Assembly: GCA_902728285.1 (NCBI GenBank)
Contig: CACVBU010000726.1
Coordinates: forward strand, 806,001-870,000
Direction of reading: 5' to 3'
DNA: 64,000 nt
Source of the DNA: Clytia hemisphaerica
Taxonomy: Eukaryota; Cnidaria; Hydrozoa; Leptothecata; Clytiidae
The notes under the pieces are model-generated. The model made no database searches, was not told where the DNA came from, and saw nothing but the letters and a program-made list of their open reading frames with translations. Below, in pieces: positions 1-12,200 of the stretch (its first letter is position 1; each line of letters begins with the position of its first letter). The position numbers and the translations under genes are program-made.

Positions 1-1719
1 TCTCTCTACAAAATAGAGTATTTATGTTTTGTTTTCGTCTCTGGGCATATAATAAAACATATTCATTAGGATTTCGTTTGCTATTGGATTTATTAGCCTT
101 CGGTGATGTATATTCATCTATATATTAATAGCCGTAGTCTGTATGTGTGTTTCTTTGTTGGTTTGTTTTTTGTGTGTCACTTTCGTTTTCGAAAGCAATG
201 TTTTGTTCTTTTAAAAGATGACTTTTATTTTGTTCTTGCTCCACAAATTTGTTTAACGATATTCGCGCCGTTTTATAAAGACTTTGTTTTGATTGATAGA
301 TTAGACTTTTTCTTTTTTTTCTTTCTTTTCTTTTGTTTTATGTTTTCGAATGTAATTAACGACCTTATTTGATTTGAGAAATTCGAATTCTTTTCAAAAC
401 AAAAGAAATTTTTTAAACAGAATCTGTTAAAGAAAAGAACAAATATAAAATAAAACACAAGAATCACATAACAAGTTTGTTAGAACAACAGCAACATTAA
501 AAATGCGGTAGGCGGTAAAAGGCGGTAAAAAGGCGGCAAAAACTAGAATTCTTTCTTCGTAAAAACGGACCTTTAAACATGTATGTCGATAATCATTTTG
601 CTGTAAATCTAAGTCATTGTTGAATTTGAAAGATTATTGAAGTTATGACGAAGTTATTTTATAAAAAAACAATATAAAATTGCGCTATCTATCACGCTTT
701 TTTGTCTGCGTGTCCTAGCTGCCTTCCGGGGGACTATGGTTGCGAGCTGACTTTTGGCCCTGCCCCTCGGACCCTTAGCAGAATAAAGAGGAGAAGAAAC
801 AAGGGAAATTGTGTGAATTTTAATTCACTTTTTGGAACTAATTTGACCAAATTTCTATCTTTCTGGGGGCAAAAAAGATTCAGTGGGACTGAAGTTTTAT
901 TTTCCGATTTTTCAAACTGCCATGTTTCAAAAAGGCACACTTAAGGCCGGCACATACCTATACCCTTCTCTTGCCTAAGTATCCCCTCCCCCGGGCTGCC
1001 TCTTTTCGAAGAATAGGGTGTCATGTCTATTATTTCACTCCGCTTATCTTGACATCAAAGTTTTCCTAAACATCAAGAACTACGGCAAATATAACGCGAG
1101 CGAAGCGAGAAAAAAAATCTAATTGCAGAGCCGTCTCGGACGTCGCTGGTCGCCGGTATGGTGTAATTTGGGAATGACGCCCTTTCTGTTTTCTGATTAT
1201 TTTCGCCACAAAAATCTTTTTCAAATATGGTTAAAAGATGCGTCACCCGGGAGGGATAGAGTCAAACTTTGAAGAGAATTCTTCCCTTTAATTTTGATTT
1301 CATCGTGTTTAAGCCATCTTCCCAACATCTCAAAGGACTTTAAATGCGTTCAGCAAACAGCTAAACCGGCGTGCGACGCCGGGTACCGGCTAGTATATTT
1401 ATATTTTACCTTTTGAATATTTAGATGTTTTATGATAATGCGATAATTAATATGTGATAATGTTAGTTTGTATAATATTGTCCTCTAGGTTTTCCTTACC
1501 ATCATTTTACCTTCTCTATTAAATTTAGTCGTCTAGCTTGCGAAACTATACATCTATCGATCCTAAACTAGCGATTTTAAGGGAAAATTATCTTTGTTTT
1601 TAAGAAGTGGGAATATTTATGTGAAATATTTATGGCATCCCCTCCTAACTTCGTTGGGTTAGATATTTTCGGTTCGACTTCGGCAAACCTTTACCACTAT
1701 GAACGAAATTTGAAATAGC
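1..1719. other. Left flank without recognisable coding sequence
   Basis: A+T-rich DNA with long T runs around 305-345. It contains one copy of an interspersed repeat at about 715-1005 (listed separately) and a more G+C-rich patch at about 1075-1395. I looked on the minus strand for the missing C-terminal part of the fibrinogen domain and on the plus strand for Gly-X-Y exons, and found neither. Confidence 0.6.
715..1005. repeat. Interspersed repeat, CCCGGG-ended family, copy a
   Basis: The right end reads, in reverse complement, cccgggggaggggatacttagg and then gtatgtgccggcc. The same end is seen at 52076 and, less well kept, at 6930, 7220 and 62070. The interior has the family's typical 'aagggtc' and 'cccttag' words. 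No ORF in it is credible. Confidence 0.6.
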
Positions 1720-1723
1720 TTAC

Positions 1724-2478
1724 GTTGTAGTGAAGCCAACATTATTATGGTAGTTCCAATCATTTTTCAAACCACTATGTCCTGAAACGAATGTCCCAGT
1801 TCGAACTCTGTACCAATTCGCTTCATCAGCAACATAAAAATTCTCCTGGATGATTTCAGCTCTGTCTCCATCAGGCGCCAAGACTTTAATACGAACCAAA
1901 ACATTTTGGTAGTGGTCAGTGATATGATGAAGATGGTCGTTACCTAACCAATAATTCCCTGAAGCTTCTCCAAATCCAACTTTATAGTCTTGCCACAATC
2001 TTTCGAAATTGACCGAACCATCAATGCGACGTTGTATGGTCGTCCATCCACCATCATTCTGAGTCATGTCACACCAAACCTTGATCGGGCTCCCACCTAA
2101 CTTTATAGCATAGACACCGTCTGTATCATGTGTAGGTCCCTGTAGGTCTTGACATAGATGAGTCGAGCAAGCAGCATATGATTCATAGATGGTTGCTAGC
2201 CCAGGCGCTGTTTCAACACTCACAAATTTTCCGACGTAGAAACGACATTGGTATTCTTTGTCAGGCACTGTTTCAGTAACTTCCACAATGAAACAAACAC
2301 TATATGGTCTCATAAGGCAATGAAGCTTATGGTTGACCGTGTCTGTATGAAACTCTGTTTTGTTGACGACTGTAGCGTTTGTAATTTCTTCTCTATAAAC
2401 CGCCCCATTTTGCTCTAATGCTAAAGTTAAAGTTACAATGAGATGTAAAAATACACAAGCTATTTTAAGTTTCTCCAT
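1724..2478 (-). CDS. Secreted fibrinogen-related (FReD) protein, first exon; gene continues left of window
   Basis: Minus-strand exon from ATG at 2478 (A at -3, G at +4). It begins with a hydrophobic signal peptide (residues 1-20). A cysteine-containing segment of about 85 residues follows, with no family I can name. From about residue 103 comes a fibrinogen C-terminal globular domain: C-x-D-L, the DGVYAIKLGG and VWCDM motifs, DGGWTTIQRRIDGSVNF, then YWLGND. The frame meets a TAA at 1720-1722, but ACAAC|gtaagc at 1724/1723 is a good splice donor. The domain stops just before its usual calcium-binding and GAWWY part, so I read this as exon 1 ending in phase 2. The next exon is not visible in the 1.7 kb to the left. 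Such proteins are secreted lectins or matrix and immune factors; ligand unknown. The gene is antisense to the collagen gene and may lie inside one of its upstream introns. Confidence 0.85.
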
Positions 2479-3224
2479 GATGACGTTGTGGCTGTTGCTA
2501 TTTTTGGTTATTCCATTTCGTCAAAACTCTCAAGCTTTTCTTTTTCCATCTTCTAATGTAAAAGTTTTGCCAACAGCAAGTGGAAAACAAAATGTAGAAT
2601 ATTCAAATTTGTTGTACATTATTTTTGTTGGGTAAAAATTTTGTAATATCGTATCATAATGGGGAATTCAGAAATCTTTCTAAATAAATATTCAAAATGT
2701 CAATTTTGATATTCATTTTTAAAAAGTACTTGAATCCATTTGTCATTTTGAAGGGAAAAAATTACCCAGAATGAATTTTAATCCTGAATTGGTTTTATAT
2801 GATTAATTATTGATTTCAATAACATTCCCTGTAACTATAGATTTAGTTTCTAGGGATCTACTCAATAGATAAATTAGCTGTTTTTTAATCGTAAAAAAAG
2901 AATTTCGGGGTATGGTGACGAATGGTGACGAGTTTTCGCGCCAAAACGAGATTAAAATCTTTTGTTAGGCTTGTAACTTCAGAAATAGTCCGATTTGGCT
3001 TAACGTTTTGTATAATTGATCCTTGTGACTCTCTAGGGGTTTTATTTTTTTGATTTTTTTGATTTTTTCGAATTTTCGGGGCAGCGAGTGAACCTTCAAT
3101 GCCCAAACCTGGGTTGGCTCTCTGGCTCAAATTAGACTTTAAATTGATTTTACAATTGGTCTTAGGATACTAAATTTGAGCTTGCTCAGTTTTTTTTTTC
3201 ATGATACGTACTTTTCGTTTGTAG
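2479..3224. other. Flank and intron with a relic of the 15.3-kb tandem-repeat unit
   Basis: A+T-rich. At about 2905-3120 lies a single diverged copy of the unit tandemly repeated at 15333-15896: a 'gacgagttttcgcgccaaaacgag' type word, then cttgtaacttcagaaatagtc, then a T-rich stretch. A 3' splice site precedes the first collagen exon at 3225. Confidence 0.5.
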
Positions 3225-3278
3225 GGAGCTACAGGTCGTGACGGTTCACCAGGCGATACTGGCAAGAAAGGAATTACG
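3225..3278 (+). CDS. Collagen exon 1 of window, helical
   Basis: 54 bp: [18 protein letters not shown]. Flanked by gtag and gtaact. Confidence 0.92.
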
Positions 3279-6200
3279 GTAACTAGATTGACTTGGACTG
3301 ATTTAGCAAGAGTGGTAATGGCATGAAATACGTGATTGCTTTAACTGATCCTAAATCATTTCAAAAAATTGAAGTTGATATGCTTACAAAGTATATACCT
3401 TAAAGCAAATTTTCTCTTAACACTTACCTTCTTTACACATAAAAATACCAAAAAATGCAACTGTGTTCATCAAAACTCGTTACGGAATTGAAGAATATGG
3501 TAAAACAATCTATTCCCATGTGGGATAACATTTTTGGAAAACAATTTTCGCAATCTCCAAGAGAGGTTTTGATGTTATGTGTGTGTACTATGTGAGAAAT
3601 TTTATGAAAAAATAGATCATTATTCCTCGACTAGTTTCCCCGGGGGGCACTGGGTTTGCGGACTGACGTACGTACATACGTGCGGGCCAAAAATTGGCTT
3701 TTAAAATTGCACCCTTACAAGTTACAGTGCAGCAAAAATCAGTGAAAATCATACCCTTAGAGTGCATTTTCCCCCAAATTTCTCTAGCATTTTGGTCAAA
3801 ATATCTAGATTTTTCAAGAATTTTCTAAAATTTTTACCCTTACAGTGCATCTCTAGTTTTTCCGACCCTTACAGTGCATGTTTAACATATTGGAAAAGGT
3901 ACCCTTAGGACCCGCACATACCCGTCGGTCCTTTTGCCCAGCTCGCAATATCTCGACAAAGTTGTCTAATTTTTTTGGTGCACCCGGTATTTTGCTTATA
4001 ATATCAGGGGGAGCTATTTTTTTTTAATCTGTTTGAAATAGATGTTTTACGTAATGCTTTTATTTTCTCGCATAGGGATCGATCGGAGGTCGTGGTGGAA
4101 TCGGTGATAAAGGACCTCAAGGACCAAGGGTATGTACTATGGATCGTAGACGCCGTTCTAACGGCCATTGATGGTTTCTAAAACCATACAATTATTTTAT
4201 TTTAGTGTGATTATTGAAATTTAACTCATTCAAAATTGTCTGTTCATATCAAGTTAAGACAACACATCAAAACACTAACTAGAGCTAACATCTTCTCTTC
4301 TAGCTGGGCAAATCGGGCCATAATATACCCAGGCTAGTTTGACTGACAGTAGCAACTTTCAAACTTTAATAGTCATAAAATATAAAAAAAACAAGAGCGA
4401 AAGAAATTATGATGGGTTTTTAAGAGCAAAAAATATTAAAATCTCCTAATCATGACCTTTAACAAAAGATGAGTCAATGAGTTTTACTTTTTGTTGCCAG
4501 CAAACGTGTTGAATTTAAATTCACAGGTCTATAAAATGCCGTAAACTTCTCGTAATTTTCGTAAAATTCTCTTCCCATTGTCTCCATAAGCATGTACTTA
4601 ATGCAAACCAAATATGTTTGATTTTGTATTACAGGGTCCAAAAGGCTTAACTGGTGAAAAAGGCATCACTGGTTTTCATGGTTACAAGGTAGGATTTGAT
4701 TCTAAATCATCTTACACGAGTTTCTTTGCAAAGAAGAAGAGAAATTAAATTGACCCCGGTGATTTAGAAACTCTTACTTAGATCCGATAGTTCGTTCATC
4801 ATTCAAGGTATTTGTTTTTCTTGGTAATAGGGATTTTGTCGTTTTTTTTTTCTCAGGGGATACCAGGATCAAATGGACGACACGGATTTTCGGGGAAAGC
4901 TGGAAAACCGGTAAGTTCTTGCGATTTTATTTTCTCAATTAAAAATCGTTTCAATATTAAAGAGGTTTTATCCAGTCGTTCTTCAATTTACACATCTTAT
5001 TAGGCATATCAAGATTCCTAAAATTTACTTTTCGACCCGAATAAATTTCGGCCCGAGTCAATGTTTTTCTTTTTTCATTTCAAGGGTGAATCTGGAACAA
5101 TGGGTTCAAAAGGCAAACCTGGTGTCAAAGGAGATAAAGTAAGAAGAAAGGTTTTTTCATATGATTAGTGGATGGGAGACAAGAAAATGACACGAATCGA
5201 GTCATTTGACTCTGAAGGAATATATTCTTTATTATGTAAGCGAGGTAAACTATGTATAGTTCTGGTGGATGTATTTGGGTCACTCCTACTATAGAATCTA
5301 AGTGGCGTAGTATATCCGTAAACCAGAGGGCGTACATCAGAGGGCGTACATCGGAAGGTGTATAGCCTCGAGTCAGAGCTTGAAAATCAGAGGATCTAGG
5401 TGTGAAAGTCATGTGATCAACCGCTAAAGAAAAGCGATCAAACTTTCACGCCTCTATCCAGAAACTGCGAATTTTTTCTCATTAAATAATTTTCCTTAGA
5501 CTGAAAATATCGGTCACCTTTAGATTGCATGATGTTAAGATTGTTTATATGGTCTCTTCATTGTTTTAGGGTTCTATCGGTGAATCAGGAAAAGAAGGAA
5601 ACCAAGGTCCTCAGGTATAGTTATCTGCCTCATCAAAAATTTCATTCTGAATCTGAAATTTATAATTTTGATGACGTTATGCAATACGTTATACTTCACT
5701 GCAATACCATTGTTTCTTCTTCATCAAGAACCATTGAAGTCTTATGTATTATGTTATAAAGTTGAATATTTCATTATGGTACTGTGAGCTATTTGAAAAG
5801 GAATTCATGTCTTCAACGTTTCAGGGCCCACGTGGTTTGCCGGGAACCAACGGCAATGACGGACAAAATGGCCACAAGGTATACTTCAGTATAATAACTA
5901 AATTCATTAACAATTTACATCAGAATCCCTCATGGAACTAGACCGACCCACCTACTCTAGAAGGATCTTTATGCCTTTTCGTAAGTGTTTACGTTTAGGC
6001 TTCTGGATTTTAAACAGCTTGAAATATAAAAGCTATGGTTAAAGCACCTCGTAAAAAGATTCATGATATGAATCATTGCAATGTCTTCTGATATGTGACC
6101 CCCCAAGCGATTTGGAGTACATTAAAAATGAGACCGGTATTGGTGCGGTCATGCTTCTGCCGCTTTTGGACTGGTTAATTGTGCGACTAAAAGCTGAAAA

Positions 6201-9200
6201 AAGCGGCCAGAAGACCGCACAGTATCGTATGGTCCGTGCGGACAAAGTGCCGACGAAAGCGGACGATGGTGCGGTCCCCGCCGTTTGTTTATATTTTTTT
6301 CGATTGCCGTAAGAATTTCAGCCTCAAGTTCAAACAAGCAAAACAATAAAAACAAAATGTCCGCACCGTGACCGCACTGAATACCGCACTCATTCTAATG
6401 GTGCTCTTTAGTGACCGATCAAGTGCGTTTGAATGGAATTTCTAGGAAAGATTTTTGGATAATTTCTGGTAGATACAAAGGTATCATTTTACCGCACGGT
6501 AATCTTTTCGCCGCTCTTTTGCCGCACATTTTATCGATCTGTCCGCACCAAGACCGGTCTCATTTTTAATGTACTCCAAATCGCTTGGGGGGTCACATAT
6601 TACATCACAATGCCCAGCAGCTAATCGGTTTTAAGGGACACGCGAAATCAGTCGATATTTTACTTACAACTAAGCTGGTGTGTCCTTGATTTAATGTCAG
6701 AAAAGACGTTGAAATTATGCATATTGCGAATATAATAGTTATTTAAGGTGGATTAATTTCAACTAGTCAAAAGAACCCGTCAACTTAATACATTGGAGCC
6801 TCCATTATTCGAAGACGCACGAGGAGAATGCAATTGGTTCAAGTTATGGAAAATGGTTAATAAGGTTGTTAACTGAAGGGACAATCAAGCTTGTTCGATT
6901 TGAGAAGACATGCGAGCTATGGTGACTCCACTCCCGGGGGGGGGGGTAATTAGAGAAATGGAGGGTGCGGGTATGTGCTGCCCTTAAGGGTACCTTTTTT
7001 TAGATTTCCAAAGTTCCGCTAAGGGTCGGAAAAATCAGAAAATAAAATTTCAGTCCCACTAAGGGTCGGAGAAATAGGAAAATGTCAACTTTTTACCCCA
7101 GGAAAGATCGAAATTTGGTCGAAATTGGTCAGATTTTTCCCAAAATTTTCCTTTGTTTCCTCCTTTTTAGTCCCGGTAAGGGTTCGAGGGTCGGCACCCC
7201 CCGTCAGCTCGCAACCCTAGTACCCCCTCCCCCGGGACCCCACTGTCCCAACGTCTATTTGTTTTGGTGTTATACGTCTTTCTTTATAGGGAATACAAGG
7301 TGAAAATGGGGATATTGGTCCTATCGGTGAAATGGTATGAAAGTTTAATCCTTTTTAATTCATAGGATCTTAATTTCCTTTGTATTGTTAGAATCGTTGA
7401 AATCACTGTGCGTGAATATTATTAATTAGTCTTACACGGTCTTCTCGAGGTGGGATACGGGATATAAACAGGGTTGGTAAAAACCGTGTCGGTGGCGAGG
7501 CTTGCAGTCTACACAGTCTACAGTTCATGTTTTTTCACTTGCTTTATCTTTCTTTTCAAAACAAAACATTCGAAAGCGAACTCGTCAATATATAATGTCT
7601 TCTTTTCTTACTCAGTCGAATATGAGGAGGACAGATACGGTATAATCAGGCCCACCTGATGTCTTTTGACCAATGAGATCGCTAGAATCTTAGAATATTA
7701 CCATTATCTCGTTTGTTTTCTTTTTGTTTACAGGGGAAAAGAGGAAGCATTGGTCTTCCTGGCCTACCTGGTGAAAAAGGAAGAAAGGTAACATACCCTC
7801 GTTTTTTTTGTTTGGGGTCCGAGGCTCAAGTGATAGTCAAGGAAATCCCTCGATTTCTGTAGTAATTTTTTACTGCAATTGCGGTATAAACGTCACTTTT
7901 ACATTTTTCATATCCCGCAATTGCAACAGAAACAGAATTCAAGATTCAAGGAGAATTTTTGTTCATAATTGATCATATCTTTTTAACCCACAGACAAAGT
8001 ATTCTTTCCGTAGATCAGATTCTTTAAATAAAGAAAAGCTTTCTTCTCGTACGATTTTTTACTGTCAATTTTTGTTTATCCTTGTCGACCAGCACTATAT
8101 GTAACCGTTTAAGCCTTTGTAGGCTAACCACGAATGAAAACTACTGCAATTGCAGTATACCGCAATTTGAGTAATGACCGTTATTAATCTGGAAAAATCT
8201 TTGATCGAGATTTTTTCGAAAAGTGGTACCCTAATGGTACCACTACTCGGGTACGACTACTCAATGTGTCAATGTGTCAATGTCTTCAATGATATAACAG
8301 AAAATGAATTCAAAGTACCCACGACCTCCACTACCCCCCCCCCACTCCTTCAAAAAAGCCATTACTACTCTTTTTTGAGCTGTTGAGTATTGCCTTATTT
8401 CCTCAACTGAACAGCGTGAATCATGACTTTTTACATTCTCTAGCTTTTAGGAGATGTGGTTCTCTTTAATTCATTTTGTGCACCATTGCAACAGTGCCGT
8501 AGGAAGCATTTTCATATTGGGGGGGGGGCTGAAGTTTAGTGACACCGCGAGGGCCAACCATGGTTTGGCCCGAGGGGAAAAATTTTGAAAATTTGAGCTC
8601 TAGATTGCTTAAAAATACACTCAAAACATGCACATAAAAACAATTATGACAAATTAGAAAAGAAAAACTTTACATTTTGCAAAATAACCATTTTGGAAAT
8701 AATTATTGGGGGGGCATAGCCCCCCCTTGCCCCCCCCAGTTGCTACGGCACTGTTGCAATGTCTTCAACGGACCCAACATCTGATTGGTTGTAATTTGTT
8801 GTATTGACTGATCTTACGTCACTTACAACCAATCAGCTGTTGGATCCGTGATGTAATATCAGCAGACATTGCAATGGTGCATATCATAAATAGAAGGTGA
8901 TGCTTGTCCGTCATACTAAGATTGTGTTTTATAATCTGTTAATGTGATCTCTGGTTTTCTTTAGGGTGGTCGCGGAGTGCGCGGTTCCGTCGGGGCAAAC
9001 GGTATTAAAGGTGAACAGGTAAGGTTAAGATAACTTATCTCTAGCCATATACTTGACTAGATTGCAATTTAACAAAAAAAACATATGACTAGCTTTAACT
9101 TTTAAAAAGTTTTTTTTATAAGAACTTCTTTTTGAATTTTACGCCTAAAATTGTTCTTAACATGTTTATATTTTCACAATTTTGTGGGTATTTTTGTCCA

Positions 9201-12200
9201 TTTTCCTAAGAAATCGGGTGTTTTAGAGTCCACAAGGCCTTAAAATTTTCCTGTCGAAAGTTGAACTGCTTCACTAAAATTGAACCTAATTTGATATAGG
9301 TTAAGATGGTCAAATTCTGATGTTTCATTTCATTATTTTTGTGTTTTTTGCTTTCAGGGCTACCCTGGAAACCCTGGAGAACCCGGAGATCCTGGCCACC
9401 CGGGACAAGTGGTAAGTTTGTATTGAAAAAAAAAATGTGGAAACTTTTCAGTTTATTGACGCAAAAGAGCAGTTTGCAAAACTGATAGAACATTGATTTC
9501 CTCTCTGAAATAATAATTGAACTTAAGAAATTTTTTTTAATGAGTTTTTTTAATCGTGAAAAATTTTGAAAAAGTTTCAAAAAACGTTACAAAATCACTA
9601 ATTTTAAATTTGTTATAAATTTTTGTCTGGATACCAATAACCCATGATACTAAAAGGATTTTAAGCTTTTTTTAGGTATAAGAAATGGTTGTACAACTAT
9701 GTCAATAACGTCATGATGTCGGAGATTTTATTAAGTCCGATCTCCACTTGCCCGCGCTTCGATCGCACTTTTTCAATAAATGCTTCCACGCTATTGGTCA
9801 AAAGAAAAATGAAGCAATTCCATTGGCGCAATCTGACATAACGGTTGAAAACAGTTTAAATGTATTCAACTTTTTTTTCGAACGCGCGCTACATTTTTAT
9901 GACGTAATTTTTTTTTCCAAGCAAAAAGGATTGAAGCCAAAAGGTGCGATCGCAGCGCGCGCAAGTGGAGACCGGCCTTTACTTAATCAAAAAAGTGATG
10001 TATCTTATTACGCGAATATTTCTACTCATTTTATTAACACGAATTGTAAAATTTCATGTTAATTAAAACCCCCTTAATTAAAACCAGAAAAATTCGTGTT
10101 AATTTCAGATCGTCCAAAAATTCAAGGCCGTTGAATACTTGCCCAGTAACATTCGTGTAATAAGGTAACATTTTTTTTACAATCAACTCAATTCAACAAC
10201 AACAACAACAAATTGTTTTCAGGGCATCAAAGGACCAACTGGTGAACAAGGAAATGAAGGCCCAAGAGGATTCGAGGTTTGATTTCTTTATTATTGTTCG
10301 CGTTCTGATTTTGGGCTTCCTTCATTTCCGAGTGATTGATCGATTGATTGATTAGTTCATTATTTAGTTTCTTAATACATTCCTTTCATATGGAAATTTA
10401 CCGTGGATTGAGATTTACGTTTGGTCATGTTTCGAGGATTCTTTCCAGATATTGGGCTTTCCTCACATGAATTTTTAAAATACATGTATTGGTATTCACC
10501 AAGTACTGTACCAGAAAGTCAGTACTTTTTGTGTTATTGTATTCGGTCTAGTAAGACTGCGAGTAAAGGCTACCAGACCATATCATTACCAGCAGTTAAG
10601 GACTACTGGACTACACACAATATATTGGAAATTGTTCACAATATATTGAAAATTGTTCACAATATATTGGAAATTGTTCACAATATATTGGAAATTGTTC
10701 ACAATATATTGGAAATTGTTCACAATATATTGGAAATTGTTCACAATATATTGAAAATTGTTTACAATATATCAAAAGGTGTCTGTAATATATTGCAAGC
10801 TCGTTTTGCAGTGATTTAACAATATAGGGGGGATGTTTACAGAATGAAAATTCCTTATTATATAATAGAGCACCTGTTGTTTCCGTTTGGTCCGCAAACT
10901 TTATTTGTGAAATTTTCACTCACCAATATACTTTGTAGTTCAAAGTAGCCCTTTAGGTAATTTCAAAGTATATAGAAAAATTCAATAAATCATATCATTA
11001 CTTCCAGGTATTGTCTTCATTTGCATATCACCCGTAAATCTACCGTTACCTTTCTCTTGATAATATCTTTCCAACAAGATATTCAAGTTTTTGATACTCT
11101 TTTCGATTTCTTTCTCGGTGACTTGCCCTTCATTGGTTCTGTTGCTCTTTCGTCTGCGCATGCACAGAACGAAAATGGTGGCTAGAATACCAATGACTAT
11201 AACACCAGTAGTTGTACTAAACAGAACAGCATAAAGAGGATCTGACCAAGCCTCGCTTCCAATCAAATCTCCATAATCTAGAGTCTCCATGAAAACGTTC
11301 CTATTATGCAAATCCAAAACGTCAGATATGACTTGATCTTTGAACGTCCCGAACATACATTTCAAAACCTCATCGGTATCTTTACCGAACGGTGCACTAC
11401 CAATAAACATGTAGAACTTGACTTGGGCAGGAAGCGTGTAGACCATTTGTAGCCTAGGATGTTTGGACTGGTTCCGTATCTCATCTTGCATCCAACCAGC
11501 TATTTCGTATGGAATAACTGCAGCATAAGCGTCCTCGCTGCGAACAGCATCAATTACTTCTTGGTAAGATTCACGGAGTATAGGATGAGCTGAATAATCG
11601 CTTTGAAGAATTTTATGTTCGTGTGACCGGTTCAAAACTGCGATGTTTTTTCCTTCAATCTCCAAACCATGAATTCCGACCACATTATCCGATATTGTCG
11701 CTGTTAATACTGATGCTATAACAACAGCTATAAACATCCATACAACGGACAAAAGACGTCCAAAATACGTCACAGGTGTGACGTCACCATATCCAACGGT
11801 TGTCATAGTGACAAAGGACCAATAGACTCCAGTCCCAATTCCAATGCGTCCTTCAAAGACTGGGTTCCAGCGATATTCCAACAACCAAAACAATGAACCA
11901 AACGCAACAGCTAGGAGTGAGGATAGGAAAAACACTTTACCACTATTTACAATACCTCTGGTAATCTTTTGATGGATGTTAATAAGAGAATGTGGCATAA
12001 TCACCACCATTTTTTCACTTGTTAATATTGTTCTTTGAAGAACTTGGCGGTATTGTATGAAATATGGTTTATCTTCCAAGTCGTAGTGTACATTTGCGGG
12101 ACCCCATACCACTGTATCTGAATTATTAATTTTTGTCAGCGGACCTTCGCCGTACTTTATTGAACTTTTTAGGATTTGCCAGAATGCCTCTCTTGATTTT

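Larger units (their letters stand above)
4130..5569. other. Collagen introns 2-5, nothing further seen between exons
   Basis: Apart from exons 3-5 these introns are A+T-rich with no ORF, RNA gene or clear transposon. A short direct repeat of the word agagggcgtacatc occurs at about 5325-5360. Confidence 0.5.

Noticed and set aside
6039-6355. Overlapping ORFs in collagen intron 7
   Set aside because: They lie inside a MITE and show no transposase motif.
10616-10785. CRISPR-like array
   Set aside because: Direct head-to-tail repeats without spacers in an animal genome.
10421-10919. Open frames on both strands with a repeated seven-residue unit
   Set aside because: They are the 21-bp minisatellite read in frame; no start context, no domain.
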